DNA of 64,000 nt, taken from Seohaeicola saemankumensis (GTDB lineage: Bacteria > Pseudomonadota > Alphaproteobacteria > Rhodobacterales > Rhodobacteraceae). The position numbers and the translations under genes are program-made. The stretch's first letter is position 1. Every line of letters starts with the position of its first letter. Shown here piece after piece: positions 7,904-16,417 of this stretch. The stretch lies in NCBI RefSeq assembly GCF_021021435.1, contig NZ_JAINWI010000003.1, positions 62,001 through 126,000 on the forward strand, in the 5' to 3' direction. Under the pieces are notes generated by a model. The model made no database searches. It was not told the DNA's origin and saw nothing but the letters and a program-made list of their open reading frames with translations.

Positions 7904-9185
7904 CGCATTGACCGAGCCCGAATTGCTGGCCTTGCCTTTCATGTTCGATTTCTGGGCCATGCCCCATCAATTGCCACCCGCAGGTGATTGGCGGTCATGG
8001 GTCATCATGGGCGGCCGGGGGGCAGGCAAGACGCGGGCTGGGTCCGAATGGGTGCGCTCTTGTGTCGAGGGTGCGCGTCCCGCCGATCCCGGGCGCTGCC
8101 GCCGGATTGCGCTGATCGGCGAGACACTGGATCAGGTGCGCGAGGTCATGGTCTTTGGTGACAGCGGCATTCTGGCTTGCTCGCCCCCCGACAGGACGCC
8201 TGTCTGGTCTGCCACGCGCCGTATGCTCATCTGGCCGAACGGGGCCACGGCGCAGGCCTTTTCCGCGCATGAGCCGGAATCCCTGCGCGGTCCGCAATTC
8301 GACGGGGCATGGACGGACGAACTGGCCAAATGGCGAAAATCCGAAGCCACATGGGACATGCTGCAATTCGCTCTGCGCCTGGGTGATGCGCCACAGGTTT
8401 GCGTCACGACAACCCCCCGCAATGTCGGGGTGCTGAAAGATCTTCTGAAAATGCCCAGCACAGTTGTGTCCCATGCCCCGACCGAGGCCAATGCCGCCAA
8501 TCTTGCAAACTCGTTTCTTGAAGAAATCCGAATCCGCTATGCCGGATCGCGGCTGGAGCGGCAGGAACTGGACGGTATTCTGCTGGAGGAAACGGAAGGC
8601 GCGCTCTGGAGCGGGCAACAACTGGACGGTTTGCGGATCGCGCAATTGCCCGATCTTGACCGGATCGTCGTTGCAATTGATCCGGCAATTACATCGCATG
8701 GGCGGTCGGATGAATGCGGGATCGTGGTTGTCGGTGCTGTGACACGCGGGCCGGTTCAGGATTGGCGCGCCTATGTGCTGGAGGATGCGACTATTGCAGG
8801 GGCCAAGCCGATGCAATGGGCAGAGCGCGCGATCGTGGCGATGGAGAAATGGGGCGCGGACCGCTTGGTCGCCGAAGTCAATCAGGGCGGCGAGATGGTC
8901 GAGAACGTGATCCGCCAGATCGACCCGATGGTGCCGTTTCGCAGGCTGCACGCCGCCCGTGGCAAGGCTGCAAGGGCGGAACCGGTGGCCGCCCTGTACG
9001 AGCAGGGCAGGGTCAAGCATTTCGGCGCTTTGGGCCGGCTTGAGGACCAGATGTGCGCCATGACGGCACAAGGCTATACCGGCAAGGGCAGCCCTGATCG
9101 TCTGGATGCGTTGGTCTGGGCGCTGCACGAGCTGATCATCGAACCATCGGCGCAATGGCGGCGTCCGCAGGTGCGCGCGCTCTGA
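7809..9185 (+). CDS. GTA large terminase TerL, g2
   Basis: 458 aa. This is the DNA-packaging ATPase and nuclease that fills GTA heads with random host DNA. Walker A is GGRGAGKT at residues 68-75, and a Walker B-like acidic motif lies in FDGAWTDELAKW. The C-terminal RNase H-type nuclease shows its first Asp in VVAIDPAIT and a late Asp in SPDRLDALVWAL. The start at 7809 has GAAGG 8 nt upstream; in-frame starts at 7755 and 7794 are possible but would overlap g1 more. Confidence 0.95.
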   Translation: MTMPLISTPPDLRSGADWIACATAEVQRSFLDALTEPELLALPFMFDFWAMPHQLPPAGDWRSWVIMGGRGAGKTRAGSEWVRSCVEGARPADPGRCRRIALIGETLDQVREVMVFGDSGILACSPPDRTPVWSATRRMLIWPNGATAQAFSAHEPESLRGPQFDGAWTDELAKWRKSEATWDMLQFALRLGDAPQVCVTTTPRNVGVLKDLLKMPSTVVSHAPTEANAANLANSFLEEIRIRYAGSRLERQELDGILLEETEGALWSGQQLDGLRIAQLPDLDRIVVAIDPAITSHGRSDECGIVVVGAVTRGPVQDWRAYVLEDATIAGAKPMQWAERAIVAMEKWGADRLVAEVNQGGEMVENVIRQIDPMVPFRRLHAARGKAARAEPVAALYEQGRVKHFGALGRLEDQMCAMTAQGYTGKGSPDRLDALVWALHELIIEPSAQWRRPQVRAL

Positions 9186-9308
9186 TCCGGGATTGTTAAT
9201 CTTTGCGTCAGATAGTCGTCACATGGGATCAAAAGTGCCTATCCGGGGAAAGTTCGCCGGACGGGTGGCGAAAGACCCCCGAGAGCGCGCCGGATCAGGG
9301 AGTGTGGC

Positions 9309-10511
9309 ATGGTTTTTCAGTTTCTCAAGCGCGACGCGGTGCAGACCGTTCCCGAATGCAAGTCCAGTGCCACCGCTCCGGTTGTTGCCTTTCAGGGGGC
9401 AGGTCGCGTCGCCTGGAGCCCGCGTGACACGGCATCATTGACGCGCACAGGCTATACCGGCAATCCGGTCGGTTTCCGCTGCATCAAGATGTTGTCCGAA
9501 GCAGCTGCAGCCCTGCCGCTGGTCCTGCAGACAAACGGCCAGCGGTTCGAGACACATCCGGTTCTGGCGCTGCTGGGCAACCCCAACCCCGCGCAGGGCC
9601 GCGCCGAACTGCTTGAGGCGCTCTATGCCCAACTGCTTCTGACCGGAAATGCCTATCTGGAACTGGTCACCACCGAAACCGGTGCGCTGTCGGAACTGCA
9701 TGTGCTGCGCTCTGACCGGATGAGCCTGATCCCCGGCGCGGATGGATGGCCTGTCGCCTATGACTACACTGTCGGCGGGCGTAAGCACCGCTTCGACGTA
9801 ACGGGACTTCTCTGTCCGATCTGCCATATCAAAAGCTTCCATCCACAGGATGACCATTATGGCTTTTCGCCACTGCAGGCGGCGGCGCAGGCGCTGGATG
9901 TCCACAATGCGGCAAGCCGCTGGTCCAAGGCGCTTCTGGACAACGCCGCGCGTCCGTCAGGGGCCATCGTCTATCGCGGTGCCGAGGGGCAGGGCAGTCT
10001 GAGCAGCGATCAGTATGACCGCCTGGTCTCGGAAATGGAAAACCACCATCAGGGGGCGCGTAACGCAGGCCGCCCGATGCTGCTGGAGGGCGGGTTGGAC
10101 TGGAAGCCGATGGGGTTTTCGCCCTCGGACATGGAGTTCCAGCAGACCAAGGAAAGTGCCGCGCGCGAGATCGCCTTGGCCTTCGGTGTGCCGCCGATGC
10201 TGCTGGGCATTCCCGGAGATGCGACATTCGCCAATTATCAGGAAGCCAACCGCGCGCTTTACCGTCTGACGGTCTTGCCGATGGCTACCCGCGTTGTGGC
10301 CAGCCTTGCCGAATGGCTGTCACGCTTCACTGGCGAGGCGCTGGACCTGCATCCCGATCTGGATCAGGTGCCCGCATTGGCCAGCGAGCGCGAGTCGCAA
10401 TGGCGCCGCGTCGCCGAGGCGGATTTTCTCAATGACGCTGAAAAGCGCCTTCTGCTGGGGCTTCCTGCGCGTCTGGCTGCGGATGACAGCGGTGACGAGG
10501 GGCAAAGATGA
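9309..10511 (+). CDS. GTA portal protein (HK97 family), g3
   Basis: 400 aa. It forms the dodecameric ring at the head vertex through which DNA enters and to which the tail attaches. Similarity to HK97-type portals is clear, for example in YGFSPLQAAAQALD and in FGVPPMLLGIPGDATFANYQEANRALY, where the aromatic/polar pattern is family-typical. AGGGAG precedes the start by 6 nt. It follows terL after a 123-nt gap in which I see no gene. Its 3' end overlaps the next gene by 4 nt (ATGA). Confidence 0.95.
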   Translation: MVFQFLKRDAVQTVPECKSSATAPVVAFQGAGRVAWSPRDTASLTRTGYTGNPVGFRCIKMLSEAAAALPLVLQTNGQRFETHPVLALLGNPNPAQGRAELLEALYAQLLLTGNAYLELVTTETGALSELHVLRSDRMSLIPGADGWPVAYDYTVGGRKHRFDVTGLLCPICHIKSFHPQDDHYGFSPLQAAAQALDVHNAASRWSKALLDNAARPSGAIVYRGAEGQGSLSSDQYDRLVSEMENHHQGARNAGRPMLLEGGLDWKPMGFSPSDMEFQQTKESAAREIALAFGVPPMLLGIPGDATFANYQEANRALYRLTVLPMATRVVASLAEWLSRFTGEALDLHPDLDQVPALASERESQWRRVAEADFLNDAEKRLLLGLPARLAADDSGDEGQR

Positions 10512-10774
10512 CCGATCCCCGTGCCAGTTCGCGCGAAACTGCCCGCTATGGGTTCGAGGCTTTCGATTGCGCGCCTGCCTTGCGTTTGGAGGCCCATGAG
10601 CGGGTGTCGAGCCTGCATATTGAAGGCCTGAACCGGCGAGCCGAAAAGCTGGAGGCGCTGGTCGAGAAACTGGAGAAACGGCTTTGGCTGGCGGTCTATG
10701 GCGTTGTCGCCGTGGTTCTGGCGCAGGCTGTCCAGTCGGTTCTGGGTGCGGTCCCGCTGGTGGGACTGCCATGA
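10508..10774 (+). CDS. Small GTA head-region protein, g3.5 position
   Basis: 88 aa. The middle (about 35-58) is a charged amphipathic helix and the C-terminus (about 59-85) a hydrophobic segment. It occupies the position of RcGTA g3.5, between portal and protease, and starts inside the portal stop codon (ATGA). Its biochemical role is not evident from sequence. A scaffolding or head-assembly role is an inference from position only. Confidence 0.8.
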   Translation: MTDPRASSRETARYGFEAFDCAPALRLEAHERVSSLHIEGLNRRAEKLEALVEKLEKRLWLAVYGVVAVVLAQAVQSVLGAVPLVGLP

Positions 10775-10785
10775 GAGGAGAGGCG

Positions 10786-11343
10786 ATGGATACGGGACTG
10801 GAGCACAAGTTTTGCCGCCCCGAGGTCGGATTGACGCTGACCGGAGATGCGGCAGGACTGCTGATCGAAGGCTATGCCAGCCTGTTCGATGCGCCCGATC
10901 AGGGCGGCGATGTTGTGGCGCGCGGTGCCTATGCGACCTGTCTCAAGGCGATGGAGGCACAGGGGCGGCGCGTCAGGATGCTCTGGCAGCATGATCCGGC
11001 GCAGCCCATCGGCATCTGGGACGAGGTGGTCGAGGATGCGCGCGGCCTGCGTGTCAAGGGACGGCTGCTGGACTGCGTCGCACAAGGGCGCGAGGCCGCA
11101 GCCTTGATCGCCGCTGGCGCGATCGAGGGTCTGTCGATCGGCTATCGCACGATCCGCTCGGCCAAAACCGAAAAGGGCCAGCGGCTACTGACCGAGCTTG
11201 ATCTGTGGGAAGTGTCCCTTGTGACGTTTCCGATGCTGCCTTCGGCCAAGGTATCCGCCAAGAGCGACATGCCGGTGGATGACGGGCTGCGCGATCTGGT
11301 GGCCCTGTTTCAATCCGGCCGCGCGATGCTGACGAAAGACTGA
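10786..11343 (+). CDS. GTA prohead protease, g4
   Basis: 185 aa, HK97-type prohead protease (herpesvirus-protease fold). It should remove the N-terminal delta domain of the capsid protein during head maturation. The conserved core appears as YASLFDAPDQGGDVVARGA, then MLWQHDP with the catalytic-type His, and GLSIGYR with the serine. GAGGAG stands 5 nt before 10786; an alternative start at 10771 would overlap the preceding stop as ATGA. Confidence 0.92.
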   Translation: MDTGLEHKFCRPEVGLTLTGDAAGLLIEGYASLFDAPDQGGDVVARGAYATCLKAMEAQGRRVRMLWQHDPAQPIGIWDEVVEDARGLRVKGRLLDCVAQGREAAALIAAGAIEGLSIGYRTIRSAKTEKGQRLLTELDLWEVSLVTFPMLPSAKVSAKSDMPVDDGLRDLVALFQSGRAMLTKD

Positions 11344-11379
11344 TCCGGCTAGGATCATCACAACGGGAGAACCACAAAT

Positions 11380-12594
11380 ATGACAACCGAGCCCATGCCT
11401 CGGACCGGGGAAGGTCTGTCCGATGACCTGCCTTCTTCCTCCGGAACGCAATCCGATCTGAAAGCCGCTGTAGCAGGTTTTATGAGCGATATCAAAGGCT
11501 TTCGTGTCGATATTCACAACCGACTTCAACAGCAGGAAGAGCGACTGACCATGCTTGATCAAAAATCTTATCCGCCACGCGCCAGAACATCGCGTCCCGC
11601 CTTGTCGGCCCAGTCCGAGGGCGAGGCCCCGCATCAGAAGGCCTTTGCCGCCTATTTGCGCTCGGGCGATGATGACGGTTTGCGCGGTCTGGTTCTGGAC
11701 AGCAAGGCGATGAACGCGGCCGTGGCGGGCGATGGCGGCTATCTGGTCGATCCCGAAACCGCGCAGCGTATCCACTCGGTGCTGACATCGGGCGCATCGG
11801 TCCGCGCTATTGCCAATGTCGTGCAGGTCGAGGCCACATCATACGACGTGCTGGTCGATCACTCCGATATCGGTCATGGTTGGGCCACCGAAACCGGCAG
11901 CACGGTCGAGACCGGCACGCCGGTGATCGACCGCATCACCATCCCGCTGCACGAGTTGAGCGCACTACCCAAGGCTAGCCAGCGCCTGCTGGATGACAGC
12001 GCGTTCGATCTGGAAGGCTGGCTTGCGGGCCGTGTCGCCGACCGCTTCGCCCGCGCCGAGGCGGCTGCTTTTGTCAGCGGCAACGGCATCGACAAGCCGC
12101 GCGGATTTTTGACCCACGCCACGATTGACAACGACATCTGGGTCTGGGGCAGTCTGGGCACCGTGCCGACAGGGGCGGATGGCGCCTTTGACGGGGCTGA
12201 TGCCATCGTCGATCTGGTCTATGCGCTGGGGGCGGCCTACCGCGCGCGCGCGGTCTTCGTGATGAACTCGAAAACCGCGGGCGCAGTGCGCAAGATGAAA
12301 GACAATGACGGTCGCTTCCTGTGGTCTGACGGTCTGGCTGCGGCGGAACCTGCGCGATTGCTGGGATACCCTGTCCTGATTGCCGAGGATATGCCTGATA
12401 TCGCGAGCGGCAGCCATGCCATCGCCTTTGGCGACTTTGCGGCAGGCTATACGATTGCCGAACGTCCCGATCTGCGGGTGTTGCGCGATCCGTTCAGTGC
12501 CAAGCCGCATGTGCTGTTCTATGCCACCAAGCGCGTCGGCGGTGATGTGAGCGATTTTGCGGCGATCAAATTGCTGCGCTTCGCCGCGGCCTGA
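11380..12594 (+). CDS. GTA major capsid protein (HK97 fold), g5
   Basis: 404 aa. It builds the small GTA head. Residues about 20-65 form a charged coiled-coil segment expected to be the cleaved delta domain, then a disordered Pro/Ser linker, then the HK97 fold from about residue 110 (GGYLVDPETAQRIHS onwards). Typical HK97 features include the SNGI-like VSGNGIDKPRGFL and a C-terminal YATKRVGGDV strand. CGGGAGAA lies before the start. GC-rich hairpins follow the stop codon. Confidence 0.96.
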   Translation: MTTEPMPRTGEGLSDDLPSSSGTQSDLKAAVAGFMSDIKGFRVDIHNRLQQQEERLTMLDQKSYPPRARTSRPALSAQSEGEAPHQKAFAAYLRSGDDDGLRGLVLDSKAMNAAVAGDGGYLVDPETAQRIHSVLTSGASVRAIANVVQVEATSYDVLVDHSDIGHGWATETGSTVETGTPVIDRITIPLHELSALPKASQRLLDDSAFDLEGWLAGRVADRFARAEAAAFVSGNGIDKPRGFLTHATIDNDIWVWGSLGTVPTGADGAFDGADAIVDLVYALGAAYRARAVFVMNSKTAGAVRKMKDNDGRFLWSDGLAAAEPARLLGYPVLIAEDMPDIASGSHAIAFGDFAAGYTIAERPDLRVLRDPFSAKPHVLFYATKRVGGDVSDFAAIKLLRFAAA

Positions 12595-12595
12595 C

Positions 12596-12721
12596 GCCTT
12601 CCAACGGAAGGCCGGACTATCGGTCTTTCGCCGCGCGCGCCGTGCTTTAACTGCGCTGTCCTGCTGCTTCCCCGTCCGGACATCGTAGACGGCGCGCGCA
12701 TCCCCGCCCCAGCGGGCGGGG
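12596..12721 (+). other. Two stable hairpins after capsid gene
   Basis: Hairpin 1 starts 2 nt after the capsid stop: GCCTTCC, loop AAC, GGAAGGC (12596-12612). Hairpin 2 is CCCCGCCC, loop CAGC, GGGCGGGG (12702-12721). Neither has a T-run, so strong intrinsic termination is unlikely. They fill the only long gap (170 nt) inside the structural operon and could protect the capsid mRNA 3' end or cause partial polarity. Confidence 0.55.
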
Positions 12722-12764
12722 GCAGCGCTGAAGGGCCCAATGGCCAAAATATTGGAGATATTCC

Positions 12765-13379
12765 ATGATGTTGACAGAAGACACCACGCTGCCCGCTTCT
12801 GTGCTGCCGCTGACAGCCTTCAAGGCGCATCTGCATCTGGGCACGGGGTTTACCGAGGCGAATCTTCAGGACGAACTGCTAGAAAGCTTCCTGCGTGCCG
12901 CCTTGGCTGCGATCGAGTCCAGAACCGGAAAGATCCTGCTGGAACGCGGCTTCGCGCTGGAACTGGCACAGTGGAGCGATCCAAGATGTCAACCGCTGCC
13001 TTTGGGGCCGGTGCGGCAGGTGACCGAAATGGTTTTGCGCGATGCCCAAGGCATTGATGCGCCTGTCTCGCCTGCGTTCTGGCGTCTGGACAAGGATCTG
13101 CAACAACCCTGCCTGCGCGCTCCGGGAGGGGTCTTGCCGACGGTTCCGCATGGCGGGCGGGTGATCTTGCGTTTGCAAGCGGGCATGGCCGCCACGTGGG
13201 GGGAATTGCCCGCAGATTTGGCGCAGGCGGTTTTGATGCTGGCGGCGCATTTCTACGAATACCGGCAGGATACCGGTCTGGGCACGGGTTGCATGCCCTT
13301 CGGCGTGTCCAGCCTGATCGAGCGGTATCGCAACATCCGTCTGTCACTTGGGGCTGCATCCCCGCGCGGTGCGCTATGA
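12765..13379 (+). CDS. GTA head-tail adaptor, g6
   Basis: 204 aa. It resembles gp6/gp15-type head-tail connectors, with an N-terminal helical region (FKAHLHLGTGFTEANLQDELLESFLRAALAAIES) that is typical of this fold. In RcGTA g6 is the adaptor ring below the portal. GGAG lies 7 nt upstream of the start, and its stop codon overlaps the g7 start (ATGA). Confidence 0.85.
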   Translation: MMLTEDTTLPASVLPLTAFKAHLHLGTGFTEANLQDELLESFLRAALAAIESRTGKILLERGFALELAQWSDPRCQPLPLGPVRQVTEMVLRDAQGIDAPVSPAFWRLDKDLQQPCLRAPGGVLPTVPHGGRVILRLQAGMAATWGELPADLAQAVLMLAAHFYEYRQDTGLGTGCMPFGVSSLIERYRNIRLSLGAASPRGAL

Positions 13380-13714
13380 GGGTGCCTTTGCTACGCCGCC
13401 GTATGGTGCTGGAAATGCCCCGGCGCAGCGCGGACGGGGCGGGCGGTTTTGTCCAGCATTGGCAAGCTTTGGGCGAGGTTTGGGTGGCCGTCACAGCGCT
13501 ACAGGGGCGCGACACTGTGGTCGGGGCGGCCGCGATGTCGCAAGCCGCGCAGCGGATCGTGCTACGCGCTTCCCCCGAAGGATCGCCCATGCGTCCGCGC
13601 CCCGATCACCGCCTGCGTGAAGGCGCGCGTATTTTCACCATTCTGGCTGTTGGCGCCTATGACCCAGCCGGACGTTACCTGACCTGTTTCACCCGTGAGG
13701 AGGTGGCGCGATGA
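13376..13714 (+). CDS. GTA head-tail stopper, g7
   Basis: 112 aa. It matches phage head-closure proteins by the motif of Trp-rich beta strands with WQALGEVWVAVTALQGRD and the later RILREGARIFTILAV-like strand. By position it is RcGTA g7, the stopper ring. The start lies in the g6 stop codon and the stop overlaps g8, so expression is tightly coupled. An upstream in-frame extension to 13196 lies wholly within g6 and is rejected. Confidence 0.85.
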   Translation: MRVPLLRRRMVLEMPRRSADGAGGFVQHWQALGEVWVAVTALQGRDTVVGAAAMSQAAQRIVLRASPEGSPMRPRPDHRLREGARIFTILAVGAYDPAGRYLTCFTREEVAR

Positions 13715-14121
13715 GCTATGCCAGTGCTGCGGCCCTCCAACAGGCAGTTTTCGCCCATCTTTCCACAGATCCGGCAGTGAGTGCCGCCCTTGACGGTGCG
13801 ATCTTCGATGCCCTGCCAGCCGGAACGGTCCCACCGCTTTACCTGAGCCTCGGCCCCGAGGTGGCGCGCGATCTGTCCGATCACTCTGCAGCCGGTGCGG
13901 AGCATGATTTCACTCTCTCGTTAATCGCCGATGCGGCGGGGTTCCAGCAGGCAAAGCTGGCGGCAGCAAGCGTATGTGATGCGCTGGCGGCCCCCGATCT
14001 TGTGCTGGCACGGGGGCGGCTTGTGTCGTTGCGGTTCATCCGCGCCACGGCGAAGCGTGACGGCGCGGGCCAGCGGCGGCGGATTGATCTGACCTTCCGC
14101 GCCCGTCTGGACGACATCTGA
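13711..14121 (+). CDS. GTA tail terminator (DUF3168), g8
   Basis: 136 aa. DUF3168 proteins cap the tail tube and join it to the head. The sequence shows the usual N-terminal helix (ALQQAVFAHLSTDPAVSAAL) and the pattern LYLSLGPEVARDLSDHSAAGAEHDFTLSL split by strands. It overlaps g7 by 4 nt and is separated from g9 by 24 nt with AAAGGGG as ribosome-binding site for g9. Confidence 0.88.
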   Translation: MSYASAAALQQAVFAHLSTDPAVSAALDGAIFDALPAGTVPPLYLSLGPEVARDLSDHSAAGAEHDFTLSLIADAAGFQQAKLAAASVCDALAAPDLVLARGRLVSLRFIRATAKRDGAGQRRRIDLTFRARLDDI

Positions 14122-14145
14122 AACCAACAAACGAAAGGGGTCGCC

Positions 14146-14559
14146 ATGGGTGCCCAGAACGGCAAGGATCTATTGGTCAAAGTGGATCTGACCGGCGACG
14201 GACAGTTCGCTACATTGGCGGGGCTGCGCGCCACGCGGGTCAGCTTCAACGCCGAAAGCGTCGATGTAACCACGCTGGAAAGTCAGGGTGGCTGGCGCGA
14301 ATTGCTGGCAGGTGCCGGCGTCAAGTCGGCCGCGATCAGCGGTTCGGGCGTGTTTCGCGATGCGGCCAGCGATGAGCGCGCGCGCCAGATCTTCTTTGAC
14401 GGCGAGACACCTGCCTTCCAGATCGTAATCCCCGATTTCGGCATCGTCGAAGGCGCGTTCCAACTGACCAGCATCGACTATGCAGGCACGCATAACGGTG
14501 AGGCGACCTACGAGGTTGCGCTGGCCTCGGCCGGTGCGCTTGTGTTTACGGCGCTCTGA
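14146..14559 (+). CDS. GTA major tail tube protein, g9
   Basis: 137 aa, TP901-1/lambda gpV-like tail tube protein. It shows the family pattern with MGAQNGKDLLVKVD, a strand with LAGLRATRVSFNAESVDVTTLES, and ISGSGVFRD. Hexamers stack to form the tail tube. The ribosome-binding site is GAAAGGGG. It is normally one of the most abundant particle proteins. Confidence 0.92.
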   Translation: MGAQNGKDLLVKVDLTGDGQFATLAGLRATRVSFNAESVDVTTLESQGGWRELLAGAGVKSAAISGSGVFRDAASDERARQIFFDGETPAFQIVIPDFGIVEGAFQLTSIDYAGTHNGEATYEVALASAGALVFTAL

Positions 14560-14560
14560 C

Positions 14561-14902
14561 ATGGAGGGTGGCGGCTGCAATCCCTGGGCGGGCGAAGTGG
14601 TCCTTGTCATCAACGGCCAGCGCCATGTGCTGAAGTTGACGCTGGGCGCATTGGCAGAGCTTGAGGCGGGCTTGGGCGAGGATAGTCTTGTCGCGCTGGT
14701 CACCCGTTTTGAGGGTGGCAATTTCTCAAGCCGCGATGTGCTGGCACTGGTTGTTGCAGGGCTGCGCGGTGGTGGCTGGCAAGGCGCGCCCGCCGATCTG
14801 ATCCGCGCCGAGATTGCGGGCGGCCCGATGGCGGCTGCCCGTGCCGCCGCCACGCTTCTGGTGCGCGCCTTCAGCCTGCCGGATGCGGAGGGCGCTGCAT
14901 GA
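14561..14902 (+). CDS. GTA g10, tail-assembly chaperone-like
   Basis: 113 aa. It begins two bases after the g9 stop and occupies the g10 position, where tailed phages encode the first tail-assembly chaperone. The sequence GQRHVLKLTLGALAELEAGLG is typical of the GTA g10 family. The start at 14561 (MEGGGCNPW) removes an upstream frame lying in g9. The chaperone role is inferred from position. Confidence 0.8.
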   Translation: MEGGGCNPWAGEVVLVINGQRHVLKLTLGALAELEAGLGEDSLVALVTRFEGGNFSSRDVLALVVAGLRGGGWQGAPADLIRAEIAGGPMAAARAAATLLVRAFSLPDAEGAA

Positions 14903-15114
14903 ACCGCATGGACTGGCCCGTCCTGATGCGTGCAGGGCTGCGCGGTTTGCACCTGAGCCCCGCCTCCTTCTGGGCGCTGACACCTGCCGAACTGGCGCTG
15001 CTGCTGGGGAAGGGGGGCGCGCAGGCCCCGATGGGACGCGGCGGGCTGGACCGGCTGATGCAGATCTATCCCGATCCGGCGTCCGGTTCATTGAAAGGAC
15101 AGCAAGATGACTGA
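14899..15114 (+). CDS. GTA g10.1, second tail chaperone-like protein
   Basis: 71 aa. It overlaps g10 by ATGA and g11 by 8 nt. MDWPVLMRAGLRGLHLSPASFWALTPAEL is the signature of a small GTA/phage tail-assembly family found right before tape-measure genes. In many phages the second chaperone is made by a frameshift; here it is a separate overlapping gene. No slippery heptamer was seen at the junction. Confidence 0.8.
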   Translation: MNRMDWPVLMRAGLRGLHLSPASFWALTPAELALLLGKGGAQAPMGRGGLDRLMQIYPDPASGSLKGQQDD

Positions 15115-15766
15115 TTTCGACGCGATGGGCAGCCTTCAGGATCAGGTCACGGCGCTTGATACCAGCTTTGGCGCTGCCGCCAATGTGGCAGGCGCCTTTG
15201 ACAACGAATTACAACGCATGCGCCGTGCGCTGGCCGATACAGGGCGTGATCTGGGCACGCTTGAACGGGGTTTCAGTGGCGGATTGCGCCGTGCCTTCGA
15301 CGGGCTGGCCTTTGACGGAATGAAACTGTCAGACGCGCTGAAAACCGTTGCGTCAAGCATGGTTAATACCACCTACCAGTCAGCGCTGCGTCCGGTGACC
15401 GACCATATGGGCGGTCTTTTGTCCAAGGGGATCGGGTCGCTGATGGGCGGGCTGTTGCCCTTCGCGCAGGGCGGCAGCTTTGCCCAGGGCCGCGTCATGC
15501 CCTTTGCCAGTGGCGGGATCGTCACCAGCCCCACGACCTTCCCGATGCGCGGCGGTATGGGCCTGATGGGTGAAGCAGGACCAGAGGCGATCATACCGCT
15601 GGCGCGCGGTCCGGATGGCAAGCTTGGCGTGCGCGGTGGCGGCGGACGTCGGGTCAATGTCGTGATCAATATCCAGACACCTGATGTCGCGGGTTTTGAA
15701 CGCTCGCAATCGCAGATCGCGGCGCAGATGTCGCGCCTGCTGGGACAGGGCCAGCGCAACCGCTAA
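15107..15766 (+). CDS. GTA tail tape measure protein, g11
   Basis: 219 aa, very short for a tape measure protein, consistent with the short GTA tail. Residues about 10-55 are helical and coiled-coil-like, about 65-115 contain an amphipathic/hydrophobic stretch, then there are Gly-rich repeats (FAQGGSFAQGRVMPFASGG) and a conserved GEAGPEAIIPL motif. It sets tail length and may contact DNA during ejection. Confidence 0.88.
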   Translation: MTDFDAMGSLQDQVTALDTSFGAAANVAGAFDNELQRMRRALADTGRDLGTLERGFSGGLRRAFDGLAFDGMKLSDALKTVASSMVNTTYQSALRPVTDHMGGLLSKGIGSLMGGLLPFAQGGSFAQGRVMPFASGGIVTSPTTFPMRGGMGLMGEAGPEAIIPLARGPDGKLGVRGGGGRRVNVVINIQTPDVAGFERSQSQIAAQMSRLLGQGQRNR

Positions 15767-15784
15767 TCCATGAGGTATCAAGCC

Positions 15785-16417
15785 ATGAGCTTTCACGAGG
15801 TGCGATTTCCCGCCAGCCTGAGTTTCGGATCACTGGGTGGCCCCGAGCGGCGCACCGATATCGTCACCCTCGCCAACGGGTTCGAGGAACGCAATACGCC
15901 ATGGGCCCATTCGCGGCGGCGCTATGATGCGGGCCTCGGGTTGCGCTCGCTGGATGATGTGGAACGCCTGATCGCTTTTTTCGAGGCGCGTCAGGCGCAG
16001 ATGTATGCCTTTCGCTGGAAGGACTGGGCCGATTTCCGCTCCTGTCTGCCTTCGGCCACCCTGTCGCCCGACGATCAGGTCATTGCCCGCGCCGACGGGG
16101 TGACGCGGCAGTTCCAACTGATCAAGACCTACCGTTCCGGCGAACAGGCCTATGCGCGCCCCATCGCCAAGCCGGTCCTTGGCACCGTGACTTTGGGGAT
16201 CGAGGGCACACGGCTTTATGAAGGCGTCGATTTCGAGGTCGATCTGACCACCGGACGTGTCAGCCTGACCGAAGCGCCGACTGCGGGTCTGGAGATTACA
16301 GCAGGCTTCGAATTCGACGTACCCGTGCGCTTTGACACAGACCGGATTGCCACCAGCGTCGCCAGCTTTCAGGCGGGCGAGGTGCCGCGCGTGCCGGTAC
16401 TGGAGGTGCGTCTATGA
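15785..16417 (+). CDS. GTA distal tail protein (DUF2460), g12
   Basis: 210 aa. DUF2460 proteins correspond to the distal tail ring of RcGTA. The characteristic opening FHEVRFPASLSFGSLGGPERRTD and the motif FFEARQAQMYAFRWKDWAD are present. The start at 15785 is preceded by GAGG at a 9-nt spacing; the in-frame ATG at 15770 lacks a ribosome-binding site. It overlaps g13 by 4 nt. Confidence 0.92.
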   Translation: MSFHEVRFPASLSFGSLGGPERRTDIVTLANGFEERNTPWAHSRRRYDAGLGLRSLDDVERLIAFFEARQAQMYAFRWKDWADFRSCLPSATLSPDDQVIARADGVTRQFQLIKTYRSGEQAYARPIAKPVLGTVTLGIEGTRLYEGVDFEVDLTTGRVSLTEAPTAGLEITAGFEFDVPVRFDTDRIATSVASFQAGEVPRVPVLEVRL

